Shown one piece after another: positions 45,836-54,352 of a stretch of DNA of 64,000 bases. Source of the DNA: Nodularia sphaerocarpa UHCC 0038 (GTDB taxonomy: Bacteria; Cyanobacteriota; Cyanobacteriia; Cyanobacteriales; Nostocaceae). The stretch covers positions 1,740,356-1,804,355 of the forward strand of contig NZ_CP060140.1 in assembly GCF_022376295.1 (NCBI RefSeq), given 5' to 3'. Numbering within the stretch: the first letter of the stretch is position 1; every line of letters begins with the position of its first letter. The notes beneath the pieces were generated by a model. The model saw nothing but the letters and a program-made list of their open reading frames with translations, was not told the DNA's origin and did no database searches. The translations under genes and the position numbers were made by a program.

Positions 45836-45876
45836 TCTCCCCTCTCCTTAGTAAGGAGAGGGGTTGGGGGTGAGGT
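45836..45876. repeat. C-rich/G-rich hairpin repeat
   Basis: CCCCTCTCCTTA, one G, TAAGGAGAGGGG, then TTGGGGGTGAGGT. It is related to the copies at 36408 and 48071. It lies 6 bp past the Nudix stop. Confidence 0.75.
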
Positions 45877-45930
45877 TCTGGCTTTTGGCGGTAGTCATCT
45901 TATGACTAAGAGATTAGGAAGGGCTATATC

Positions 45931-46584
45931 TTAAGAAGTTGTCTGGCGATTAATCCAAATACCTCTCAACCCAGCCGCTTTGGCTCCTTGATAGTCTTCT
46001 ATAATACTATCGCCAATGTGCCAGGCTGCTTCAGGTGGACAATTGTGTTTTTCTAAAGCGATCGCAAAAATTTGAGGATCAGGTTTTGCAGCACGGGCTT
46101 GGGTAGAAATGGTGATAGAGGTAAAATAACTACTCAATTCTAAACTTTGCAATACTGAGAAAATTCGGGAATCAAAATTGGACAGTATCCCTAGTTCAAT
46201 TCCCTGTCTTTGCCAATCTATCAAAGATGACAAGACATCAGGATAAACAAACCAAGGTTCAGCCGTACCAAAGTGGATATAGAGTTCACTAAAAAAACCT
46301 GAAAAATCAGCAAATTGTGACAATACACCGGCGCTTTCAAAAGTATTGAGGGCTATTTTTCGCCACCAATCAAACTCCTGTTGGGGAATATCATGTAACT
46401 CTGCATTGGGAAATATCGGCGGTGGTGATGCTTTAAAGCTTTGCAGAAAGGTTGTATTCAATATTTCTGCTGAAACTTCAACTTCAAATTCCTGGGCTAT
46501 TTGCCTATAAACTTCGCCCACACTGCCTTTTACGCCGAAGAGTGTGCCGACAGCATCTAAAAGAATAACTTTCGGTCGTTCCAT
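45931..46584 (-). CDS. HAD-superfamily hydrolase (subfamily IA, REG-2-like)
   Basis: This protein of about 217 residues begins at ATG 46584 (MERPKVILLDAVGTLFG). An upstream TTG 46632 extension is unneeded. Motif I is LLDAVGTLF (nucleophile Asp), motif II is GILSNFD, Lys lies in TQARAAKPDPQIF (motif III), and motif IV is HIGDSIIEDYQGAKAAG. The second half of motif I is DAV rather than DxD, as in the REG-2-like branch. Substrate unknown, likely a small phosphometabolite. It is on the same strand as, and 60 bp downstream of, the NDH-2-like gene. Confidence 0.88.
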   Translation of the reverse strand: MERPKVILLDAVGTLFGVKGSVGEVYRQIAQEFEVEVSAEILNTTFLQSFKASPPPIFPNAELHDIPQQEFDWWRKIALNTFESAGVLSQFADFSGFFSELYIHFGTAEPWFVYPDVLSSLIDWQRQGIELGILSNFDSRIFSVLQSLELSSYFTSITISTQARAAKPDPQIFAIALEKHNCPPEAAWHIGDSIIEDYQGAKAAGLRGIWINRQTTS

Positions 46585-46643
46585 CAAACCTTGTATAATT
46601 AATTGTAGATGTGGGTTTTTAGATTTGGTCAAGATGCCAAAAT

Positions 46644-47837
46644 CTAATCAGAAAGTTTATCTATAATAGGACGAACTAGCCAATTAAAACCAACTTTGAG
46701 TTGATGATCTAAAGTTGGCATCCGATAGAGATAAGCTAGACGACGAGCAATGTATGCGAATGAACCATCTAATTTTATCCCTAAACCTGTGAGGGTGGCG
46801 TTGTCTTTGCCTAATGCCATCATTTCCCCTAACTGCTGGTAACGGAATGGTAGTAAAGGGCGATTAGTTAAAGAAGCCCAGATATTCCAAGCAGTATAGT
46901 CAGCTTGTTGAAAAGCAACTTGGGCTGTTGCTGGTACTTGTTGACCTTCCGCATCTCGACAGTCGGCTAAATCTCCCAAAGCAAAGATTTCTGGATGTTC
47001 TACAACTTGTAAAGTGGGTATAGTGGTGATTTGTCCACGATGATTTTGCTTTAAAGCCAGTGTCTTGACTACAGACGCAACTCTGGTTCCTACAGTCCAG
47101 ATTACCAAATCTACAGGAATTGTATCTACCTGATTTTTATATTCTAGGGAAATGGTATCCTGCTCAATTGATTCTACTTTGGTTTCTAAATCCAGAAATA
47201 CGCGTTTTGCTTCTAAAGCTTTTTTGGCAGCTTCGCGGTTAAAATCTGGGGAATTGCGTAAAATTTGATCACCGATTTCAATCAGGCGGAAACGTCCCTT
47301 TTCTCCGAGTCTGTCTGCTAACTTACAGGCTAATTCTACACCACTGTAACCAGCGCCCACTATGGCGACGCGAATTTTGTCTGCATTGGATTCTTCTAGA
47401 ACTCGCAGACGTTCTTCTAAACGATAGACATCTGTAATATTGCGGAAGGGGTAAGCGTGGGCTGTAGCACCGGGAACCATATCTAATGGTGTTTCTCCAC
47501 CCAAAGCCAATACTAAGCGATCATAAACGATTTCTGTGCCTTCTTGTAAATGTACTCGTTTTTGTTCGGTGTCGATTCCCGAAACAATAGCTTGACAAAA
47601 ACGCACACCTGTGTTTTGCAGAAGTTCTTCAAAAGGTGGGGCGATTTCCCAGGTTTGCATTTCCCCGGTGAGTAATTCGTAGAGTAAAGGTGCAAAAATA
47701 AAGCGATCGCTTTGATCAACTAAAATAATTTCGGGCTTTTGGTCATTTTCCCAAGGTAATTGGCTTAAACGGAGGGCTGTGTAGAGACCACCAAAGCCTC
47801 CGCCAAGGATACATATTCTAGGAGTTTGTTCAGTCAT
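46644..47837 (-). CDS. Second type II NAD(P)H dehydrogenase-like FAD oxidoreductase
   Basis: This 397-residue FAD enzyme of the NDH-2 family has ICILGGGFGGLYTALRL (8-24), a second Rossmann motif VAIVGAGYSGVELACKL, LVIWTVGT and FALGDLADC. It lacks the strong C-terminal membrane helix seen in the paralogue at 16818 and ends in an amphipathic VGFNWLVRPIIDKLSD segment. Cyanobacteria carry several Ndb enzymes with different roles (redox sensing, or phylloquinone synthesis for NdbB); this one cannot be placed among them. ATG 47837 is the likely start. Confidence 0.87.
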   Translation of the reverse strand: MTEQTPRICILGGGFGGLYTALRLSQLPWENDQKPEIILVDQSDRFIFAPLLYELLTGEMQTWEIAPPFEELLQNTGVRFCQAIVSGIDTEQKRVHLQEGTEIVYDRLVLALGGETPLDMVPGATAHAYPFRNITDVYRLEERLRVLEESNADKIRVAIVGAGYSGVELACKLADRLGEKGRFRLIEIGDQILRNSPDFNREAAKKALEAKRVFLDLETKVESIEQDTISLEYKNQVDTIPVDLVIWTVGTRVASVVKTLALKQNHRGQITTIPTLQVVEHPEIFALGDLADCRDAEGQQVPATAQVAFQQADYTAWNIWASLTNRPLLPFRYQQLGEMMALGKDNATLTGLGIKLDGSFAYIARRLAYLYRMPTLDHQLKVGFNWLVRPIIDKLSD

Positions 47838-48024
47838 CGATTTTATAGGAATCTATCCCAGCATGGCAACTAATAACTTCAGTGTAATGAATTTCTGTGC
47901 TTCTATTGCCATGAGTCGATCATCTCTGGATGTATTTCAAGCTGTTTCGGTTGGGGCGATCGCCTCTTCTTCTTTGCGTCTTTGCGATTCTCACTTTTCA
48001 CAGGATATGGAAAAACCAAACCGA

Positions 48025-48115
48025 AACCTAACCCCCTAGCCCCCTTCCCTACCAGGGAATGGGGAAAATTCATAGCCCCCTCCTCGCTTGCGGGGAGGGG
48101 GTTGGGGGTGGGGTT
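48025..48115. repeat. Two adjacent C-rich/G-rich hairpin repeats
   Basis: The first unit (48025-48064) is AACCTAACCCCCTAGCCCCC with TTCCCTACCAGGGAATGGGG. The second (48071-48115) is CATAGCCCCCTCCTCGC, TTGCGGGGAGGGGG and TTGGGGGTGGGGTT. The surrounding 385-bp gap upstream of the restriction-modification gene holds nothing else I can support. Confidence 0.85.
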
Positions 48116-48222
48116 CTTTAACTGATAACCGCTATAAATGCTGTATCAAATAGCCTATAATTAAATTATTACCATCAAACTAAAATTGATTTTTTAGCCC
48201 TTTTATATCGGCTGGTTTATTT

Positions 48223-51200
48223 ATGTCCAGACTTTTAGTTAGTCAATACCAAGCAGAAGTACAGAAAATCATCCAGTTTGGTGGTTCGCGGAAGGAAACT
48301 TCTATTCGTGTGGCTTTTCAAAATCTCTTAAATGAATATTGCAAACCTAGAGATTTTTTATTGATTCCTGAGTTGGATTATAAGTTACCCAACGGGAAGT
48401 TTGTTTATCCTGATGGTACTGTTAAGGATGCTTTGCGTTTAGATTGGGGTTATTGGGAAAGTAAAGACCAATACGATAATTTAGATCAAGAAATCGAAAA
48501 GAAGTTAAATAAGGGTTATCCTGATAGTAATATTTTATTTGAAGATTCCCAAACTGCGGTTTTAATTCAAGCTGGTACAGAAAATCAGCGCGTCTCTATG
48601 GGAGATGCTGAGGCGTTAGATGGAATTATTACCAATTTTATTAATTATGTCAGACCAGAAGTTAAAGATTTTCGGTCAGCTATAGAAACTTTTAAGCAAG
48701 ATTTACCCACTGTTTTAGATTCTCTCAGAGATTTGATTGATAGTCAAGGAAAAAATAACGTTTCTTTTGAAGCAGCAAGAAATAAGTTTTGGAATATTTG
48801 CAAAGAATCAATTAACCCGGAAATCAGTTTATTTGATATTCGGGAAATGATGATTCAGCATATTCTCACTGAAGATATTTTTCTGAATATTTTTAACGAG
48901 TCGCAGTTTCACAGAGAAAATAATGTGGCGCGGGAGTTACAAGGGGTAATTTCTACGTTTTTTACCGGAAATCTCAAGCGCAACACTTTAGGAACCATTG
49001 ATAGATATTATGCAGTGATTCGACGGACTGCGGCAAATATTTATAATCACCAAGAAAAGCAGAAGTTTCTCAAGGCGTTATATGAGAACTTTTATAAAGC
49101 ATATAATCCGAAAGCTGCGGACAGGTTGGGAATTGTCTATACTCCTAATGAAATTGTCCGGTTTATGATTGAAAGTGTAGATTTTTTAGTACATCAGCAT
49201 TTTGGTAAGTTGTTAGCTGATAAAAATGTAGAAATTTTAGATCCTGCGACGGGTACGGGGACTTTTATTACAGAATTGATTGATTATTTACCCCAGCACA
49301 GTTTGGAGTATAAATATAAAAATGAAATTCATTGTAATGAGGTGGCGATTTTACCTTATTATATTGCGAATTTGAATATTGAGTACACCTATAAGCAGAA
49401 AATGGGGGTGTATGAGGAGTTTGAAAATATTTGTTTTGTCGATACTTTAGATCATACATCTTTTGCGGGTAAGCAAATGGATTTGTTTGCTATGAGTGTG
49501 GAGAATACCGCTAGGATAAAACGCCAGAATGATCGAACTATTTCGGTGGTTATTGGTAATCCTCCTTATAATGCAAATCAACAAAATGAAAATGATAATA
49601 ATAAAAATAGAGCTTATCCAGACATAGATAAATTAATTAAGGAAAGTTATGTAAAATACAGCACTGCTCAGAAAACAAAAGCGTATGATCCTTATATACG
49701 TTTTTTACGTTGGGCTACAAATAGACTAAATAAAAATGGTATTTTAGCTTTTATTACTAATTCATCTTTTATTGAAGCAAGAACTTTTGACGGATTTAGA
49801 AAAGCTGTATATGAGGATTTCAGTTATATTTACATTATAGATTTACATGGTGATGTCAGGAAGAATCCTAAACTTTCAGGAACTACACATAATGTTTTTG
49901 GTATTCAAACTGGTGTAGCTATTATGTTTATGGTTAAAAAACATAACAGTGATTTTAATGGATGTCAAATATTTTATATCCGTTGTCCAGAGTTTGATAC
50001 AGCAGATGAGAAGTTAAAATTTTTATCTAATACCAAATTTAACCAAATTGCTTTTGAACATATTACACCAGATCAAAACTATAACTGGGTAAATCAATCT
50101 GATAATGATTTTGATACTTTATTAACAGTAGCTAACAAAGAAACTAAAAGTGACAAAAATCAAAGTGCATTGTTTAAATTATACTCTTTAGGAATTTCCA
50201 CGAATAGAGATGAATGGGTTTATGATTTTAACAAACTTTTTCTCCAGATAAAATCAAAGTTTTTCATGGATGAATATAACCATGAGGTTGATAGATGGAA
50301 TGAATACAAGCTTAAAAATAATTACATAGATACCAAAAAAGAAGCAAATCCTGTCGTTGATAATTTTTTGGAAGAAAGAGGAATAATCAAATGGAGTAAA
50401 ATGATCAAGAGGGACAAATTAAGGAAAGGAAGAAAGAGCGAATATAATCCAAAAAAAGTTTCTAAATCAGCTTATAGACCTTACTCTTCTCGTTTCTTAT
50501 ACTTTGATTACATTCCAATAGATATATTTGGAAATCAACTTGAATTTTTTGGTAACAATAAATCAAATTATGTTATAGCCTGTAATGCAAGTGCAGGGGG
50601 AACTAAACCTTTCGGAGTTTTAGCTACAAATCAGTGTGTAGATTTACACTTAATTGGTGACACAGTTTGTCTTCCCCTCTACCGCTACGACAAAGAAGGA
50701 AAACGCATTGATAATATCACCGACTGGGGACTAAAACAAATTCAAAACCATTACCAAGATTCAACAATTACAAAAATAGATATCTTCCATTATACCTACG
50801 CAGTCTTACATAACCCAGAGTACCGCAAGAAATACGAACTCAACCTGAAACGCGACTTTCCCCGTTTACCGTTTTATGAAAACTTCCACCAATGGGTTAA
50901 CTGGGGAAAACAACTCATGGAATTACATATTAATTATGAAACAGTCGCACCTTATAAACTCACCCGTGTTGATATTCCGCTAAAAGATTACCAAAAAACA
51001 CCCAAACCCAAATTAAAAGCCGATAAAACCAAAGGAAATATAATTTTAGATGATGTCACCACATTACAAAGTATTCCTAGTGAAGCTTGGGAATATATGC
51101 TCGGTAATCGCAGCGCCTTAGAATGGATTTTAGATCAATATAAAGAGAAAAAACCCAAAGACCCCACCATTGCAGAAAAATTCAATACTTACCGATTTGC

Positions 51201-51300
51201 AGATTACAAAGAACAGGTGATAGATTTATTAATGCGGGTGTGTACCGTCAGCATGGAAACCATGAATATTATTCAGGTTATGTCTAGCAGTCAGCAATAA
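48223..51300 (+). CDS. Second single-chain restriction-modification enzyme, ISP/IIG-like without helicase
   Basis: This 1025-residue protein has an N-terminal PD-(D/E)XK site (Pro63-Asp64 and Glu79-Ser-Lys81), methyltransferase motif I DPATGTGTF (about 340-348) and motif IV GNPPYN (445-450), and a C-terminal ISP-type specificity segment (YTYAVLHNPEYRKKY then RDFPRLPFY). No helicase domain is present. It is clearly related in layout to 3327-6572 but is diverged in sequence and in the target-recognition part, so it should modify a different site. It lies next to hairpin repeats on both sides. Start ATG 48223. Confidence 0.87.
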   Translation: MSRLLVSQYQAEVQKIIQFGGSRKETSIRVAFQNLLNEYCKPRDFLLIPELDYKLPNGKFVYPDGTVKDALRLDWGYWESKDQYDNLDQEIEKKLNKGYPDSNILFEDSQTAVLIQAGTENQRVSMGDAEALDGIITNFINYVRPEVKDFRSAIETFKQDLPTVLDSLRDLIDSQGKNNVSFEAARNKFWNICKESINPEISLFDIREMMIQHILTEDIFLNIFNESQFHRENNVARELQGVISTFFTGNLKRNTLGTIDRYYAVIRRTAANIYNHQEKQKFLKALYENFYKAYNPKAADRLGIVYTPNEIVRFMIESVDFLVHQHFGKLLADKNVEILDPATGTGTFITELIDYLPQHSLEYKYKNEIHCNEVAILPYYIANLNIEYTYKQKMGVYEEFENICFVDTLDHTSFAGKQMDLFAMSVENTARIKRQNDRTISVVIGNPPYNANQQNENDNNKNRAYPDIDKLIKESYVKYSTAQKTKAYDPYIRFLRWATNRLNKNGILAFITNSSFIEARTFDGFRKAVYEDFSYIYIIDLHGDVRKNPKLSGTTHNVFGIQTGVAIMFMVKKHNSDFNGCQIFYIRCPEFDTADEKLKFLSNTKFNQIAFEHITPDQNYNWVNQSDNDFDTLLTVANKETKSDKNQSALFKLYSLGISTNRDEWVYDFNKLFLQIKSKFFMDEYNHEVDRWNEYKLKNNYIDTKKEANPVVDNFLEERGIIKWSKMIKRDKLRKGRKSEYNPKKVSKSAYRPYSSRFLYFDYIPIDIFGNQLEFFGNNKSNYVIACNASAGGTKPFGVLATNQCVDLHLIGDTVCLPLYRYDKEGKRIDNITDWGLKQIQNHYQDSTITKIDIFHYTYAVLHNPEYRKKYELNLKRDFPRLPFYENFHQWVNWGKQLMELHINYETVAPYKLTRVDIPLKDYQKTPKPKLKADKTKGNIILDDVTTLQSIPSEAWEYMLGNRSALEWILDQYKEKKPKDPTIAEKFNTYRFADYKEQVIDLLMRVCTVSMETMNIIQVMSSSQQ

Positions 51301-51334
51301 AAACTATAGCCTTTCCTAATTATACAAGGTATAT

Positions 51335-51378
51335 CATAGCCCCCTCCTCGCTTGCGGGGAGGGGGTTGGGGGTGGGGT
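51335..51378. repeat. C-rich/G-rich hairpin repeat
   Basis: Same sequence as the unit at 48071-48115 (CATAGCCCCCTCCTCGC then TTGCGGGGAGGG). The two copies bracket the restriction-modification gene. Confidence 0.85.
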
Positions 51379-51570
51379 GCTTGTACCTAGCAGACTAGGA
51401 AACGCTATATACATTTATGGTAAGTATTAACCGCAATTGCATAAAAGCGATCGCCTATTTAAGGATATTTGTAAAGTATCCATTAATAATAGCCCTAGCC
51501 AATAAAAGTCGTGGAAAAATCCAGACAAAACCCAGCCACCTGGGTTAAAAATCCTGACTACAAAAACAAA

Positions 51571-51642
51571 AGCGGGCGATGGGACTCGAACCCACGACGT
51601 TCACCATGGGAAGATGACATTCTACCACTGAATTACACCCGC
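51571..51642 (-). tRNA. tRNA-Gly (anticodon CCC)
   Basis: The reverse strand gives acceptor GCGGGTG with CGCCCGC (one G-T pair allowed), anticodon stem TCATC/GGTGA (one G-T pair), loop TTCCCAT and so anticodon CCC, and T arm GGGTTCGAGTCCC. The discriminator is T. The anticodon was chosen from the 7-nt loop with U33 and A37; a shift by one base would read TCC, so the anticodon is slightly less certain than the gene. Confidence 0.9.
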
Positions 51643-52029
51643 AAATCGTGGATGGCTGAATCAAGCCATATTCTATAATAGCATATATTGGCAAATAATA
51701 ACTCAAAAAACTGTTTTTCAGTTTTATCTAGTAGACTGATAACCAGAACCTCCGCTACAAGTTAGCCCTTAGTGGGGATTTCAAATCCCCAAGCATCTGC
51801 CTGATAACTGATAACTGATTGAATGCCCACCTGTAACCTGCTACCTCTATAAATTGAGAAACTATGGCCTATGATTGTGAGCAAGGCACAAAGCTGGCTA
51901 GGAACCAAACTGATACCTCAGCTACCACAAGACAAATATGTATGGTCTGCAATTCCAACAATAGCAAACCTGACGATGCAAATTTGACGCTCTTAAAATA
52001 AAGAATTTTTATCTATCTGAGAAACTAAT
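51643..52029. other. Intergenic region with an open frame of doubtful status
   Basis: 387 bp between tRNA-Gly and the HD-domain gene. Two overlapping plus-strand frames lie at 51864-52001 (45 codons) and 51871-51987 (38 codons, MIVSKAQSWLGTKLIPQLPQ). Neither has a clear ribosome-binding site or known match. They may be a remnant of a lost gene. A short CTGATAACTGATAACTGATT repeat lies near 51805-51825. Confidence 0.4.
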
Positions 52030-52905
52030 ATGTTCAATGCCACTGAAATTTTAATTGATGCCTTTGTCAAGGAAATTCGCGAAGGCTACCGTCGCACTTA
52101 TGGCTGCTTAAAACATGATTATCAAGATATTATCGCTTGGGCTGGTAATATGGCTTTGGAAAATATTGCCAATAGCGATGCGCTGTATCACAATGTAGAA
52201 CACTCTGTTTTAGTTACCCTTGTGGGACAGGAAATTTTACGCGGTAAACACATCCGGGAAGGTGGTGTCTCTAGTGAAGACTGGCTGCATTTTATCATCT
52301 CGTTGCTGTGTCATGATATTGGCTATGTGAAAGGAGTTTGCCGAGAAGACAAAGAGAGCATAGGTTTATATGCTACAGGTCAAGATGGCAAAATGATTAA
52401 TCTGCATCCTGGGGCTTCTGATGCTGCGCTTACACCCTATCATGTTGATCGAGCCAAACTTTTCATTGATGAGCGTTTTGGTGGTCACAAGTTAATTGAT
52501 GCTGATGCAATTAAACTAAATATTGAATTAACTCGCTTTCCCGTACCAGCCGCAGAGGATCATCAAGACACCATTAGCTATGCTGGGTTAGTACGGGCGG
52601 CTGATTTGATTGGACAATTAAGTGACCCACGTTACTTAAGAAAAATTACTTCTTTATTCTACGAGTTTCAAGAAACTGGGATGAATGGAGTTTTGGGTTA
52701 CAAAACACCTGCGGATTTACGCAAAAACTACGCTAAGTTTTACTGGAATGGCGTTTATCCTTATATTAAAGATGGGCTACATTACTTGTCTCTGACTCAG
52801 CAGGGTAAACAAATAATGGCTAATCTCTATTCCAATGTTTTTGTCGTAGAACACGAAAAGATCCAAGAAGGAAATTTATATTTACTAGAACAATCATCTG
52901 GTTAA
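52030..52905 (+). CDS. HD-domain phosphohydrolase-like protein
   Basis: This 291-residue soluble protein has the HD metal-site pattern: His54 and His58 in LYHNVEHSVLV, the His95-Asp96 pair in LLCHDIGYVKG, and Asp192 in LVRAADLIGQL. HD proteins hydrolyse nucleotides, (p)ppGpp or other phosphoesters; the remaining sequence (YLRKITSLFYEF and similar) gives no clear substrate. It is conserved in length and layout with cyanobacterial homologues that I recall only vaguely. It is followed after 39 bp by an ABC permease gene, possibly one operon. Confidence 0.8.
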   Translation: MFNATEILIDAFVKEIREGYRRTYGCLKHDYQDIIAWAGNMALENIANSDALYHNVEHSVLVTLVGQEILRGKHIREGGVSSEDWLHFIISLLCHDIGYVKGVCREDKESIGLYATGQDGKMINLHPGASDAALTPYHVDRAKLFIDERFGGHKLIDADAIKLNIELTRFPVPAAEDHQDTISYAGLVRAADLIGQLSDPRYLRKITSLFYEFQETGMNGVLGYKTPADLRKNYAKFYWNGVYPYIKDGLHYLSLTQQGKQIMANLYSNVFVVEHEKIQEGNLYLLEQSSG

Positions 52906-52944
52906 TGACTAATAACAAAGGACTTTTGAGAAAGGACAAATAAG

Positions 52945-54066
52945 ATGAATTGGTGGGAAAGACTTCAAAAAAATCCTTTGGCGCGATTTGGGGCAATTGT
53001 GCTGTTAATTTTCTATATAGCGGTAATTGCTGCTGATTTCGTGGCTCCTTATGACCCTCTTGCTTCACAGCCAAATGGTTCACTGTTACCACCAACTCAA
53101 ATTTATTGGTTTTCTCAATCAGAACCAGGGAAATTTATTGGACCCCATGTATATCCTACGACGCAGGGAGATACTGATTTAGAAACAGGCGATCGCCTCT
53201 TAATAGTAGACTTAAAAAAGCCCACACCTCTACGTTTGTTCGTCTCCGGGGCTGAGTACCGGCTGTTACAGTTGCGTTTACCACTACCGCCCAAATGGGA
53301 CGAAGTAACTATTTCCCCTGGTATTCCTGTAAATTGGCATTTATTTGGGACAACAGGCGAAGCCAAAATCAATATCTTGGGTACTGACGACCAAGGGCGC
53401 GACCAATTTAGCCGTTTGGTGCATGGTGGTCGCATTAGTATGTTTATTGGAATTATTGGGGTGCTGATTACCTTTCCCCTGGGTCTAATAATTGGCGGAA
53501 TTTCGGGTTATTTCGGTGGTTGGACTGATAGCGTAATTATGCGTATTGCCGAAGTGCTAATGACTTTCCCCGGAATTTATCTCTTGGTGACTTTGGGTGC
53601 AGTTTTACCAGCAGGTTTAACCAGTACCCAGCGCTTTTTACTCATTGTCGTGATTACTTCGGTGATTAGTTGGGCGGGATTAGCGCGGGTAATTCGGGGA
53701 CAGGTGCTATCAATAAAAGAGCGAGAATTTGTCCAAGCAGCCAGAGCAATGGGTGGTAAGCCAATTTACATTATAATTCGTCATATTTTGCCGCAAACTG
53801 CCACCTATGTGATTATTTCGGCGACATTAGCAGTTCCTGGTTTTATAGGTGCGGAAGCTGTCTTAAGTCTGATTGGTTTGGGAATCCAACAACCTGATCC
53901 TTCTTGGGGAAATATGCTTTCTTTAGCTAGCAATGCTTCAATTGTAGTGCTGCAACCTTGGTTAATTTGGCCGCCTGCTGTGTTAATTATCCTTACGGTG
54001 CTGTCTTTTAATTTACTGGGTGACGGTCTGAGAGATGCTCTCGATCCCCGTAGTTTGCGAAGATAG
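52945..54066 (+). CDS. ABC transporter permease, DppC/OppC family
   Basis: This 373-residue permease has TM1 at about 12-34 (FGAIVLLIFYIAVIAADFVAP), an unusually long extracytoplasmic segment (about 35-160, ending GTDDQGRDQFSRLVHGGR), and a five-helix permease core with the EAA motif EFVQAARAMGGKPIYIIIRHILPQ. This is a peptide/nickel-type importer subunit. No partner permease, solute-binding protein or ATPase lies nearby, so its partners are encoded elsewhere. It follows an HD-domain gene. Start ATG 52945. The stop overlaps a GGTCATTTGTCATT tandem repeat. Confidence 0.9.
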   Translation: MNWWERLQKNPLARFGAIVLLIFYIAVIAADFVAPYDPLASQPNGSLLPPTQIYWFSQSEPGKFIGPHVYPTTQGDTDLETGDRLLIVDLKKPTPLRLFVSGAEYRLLQLRLPLPPKWDEVTISPGIPVNWHLFGTTGEAKINILGTDDQGRDQFSRLVHGGRISMFIGIIGVLITFPLGLIIGGISGYFGGWTDSVIMRIAEVLMTFPGIYLLVTLGAVLPAGLTSTQRFLLIVVITSVISWAGLARVIRGQVLSIKEREFVQAARAMGGKPIYIIIRHILPQTATYVIISATLAVPGFIGAEAVLSLIGLGIQQPDPSWGNMLSLASNASIVVLQPWLIWPPAVLIILTVLSFNLLGDGLRDALDPRSLRR

Positions 54067-54102
54067 GTCATTTGTCATTGGTCATTTGTCATTGGTCATT
54101 GG
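54064..54102. repeat. Heptamer repeat (GGTCATT / TGTCATT)
   Basis: Head-to-tail GGTCATTTGTCATT-type heptamers begin at the permease stop codon and end at MITE-like element B. Confidence 0.85.
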
Positions 54103-54246
54103 TCATATCAAGTCCGGTTAATTAGTTACCATTACCACAATCATTTAACCCCACCCCCAACCCCTCCCCGCAAGCGAGGAGGGGAGATAAAGGACAGGTT
54201 TGGCGAGTTTCTGGGTTTAGTAAGTATTCAACCGGACATGATATCA
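54103..54246. mobile_element. MITE-like element B with 17-bp inverted ends
   Basis: Left end TCATATCAAGTCCGGTT (54103-54119) and right end AACCGGACATGATATCA (54230-54246) pair at 15 of 17 positions. The interior contains a C-rich hairpin repeat (54147-54184). The first 27 bases are the near-complement (23 of 27) of the right end of element A at 20017-20170. No coding capacity. No target duplication is obvious. Confidence 0.6.
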
Positions 54247-54282
54247 TTGGTCATTGCTGATAAAATATTTCTCATAAAAAAT

Positions 54283-54310
54283 ATAGAGACGTTTCATGAA
54301 ACGTCTCTAC
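54283..54310. repeat. 28-bp palindrome, copy 2
   Basis: Identical to copy 1 except that the outermost base on one side is A (26 bp of perfect inverted repeat). Confidence 0.85.
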
Positions 54311-54352
54311 AAAGGTTACAGATAAAATTTGTGATTTTTGCTGTTGCTGTGG

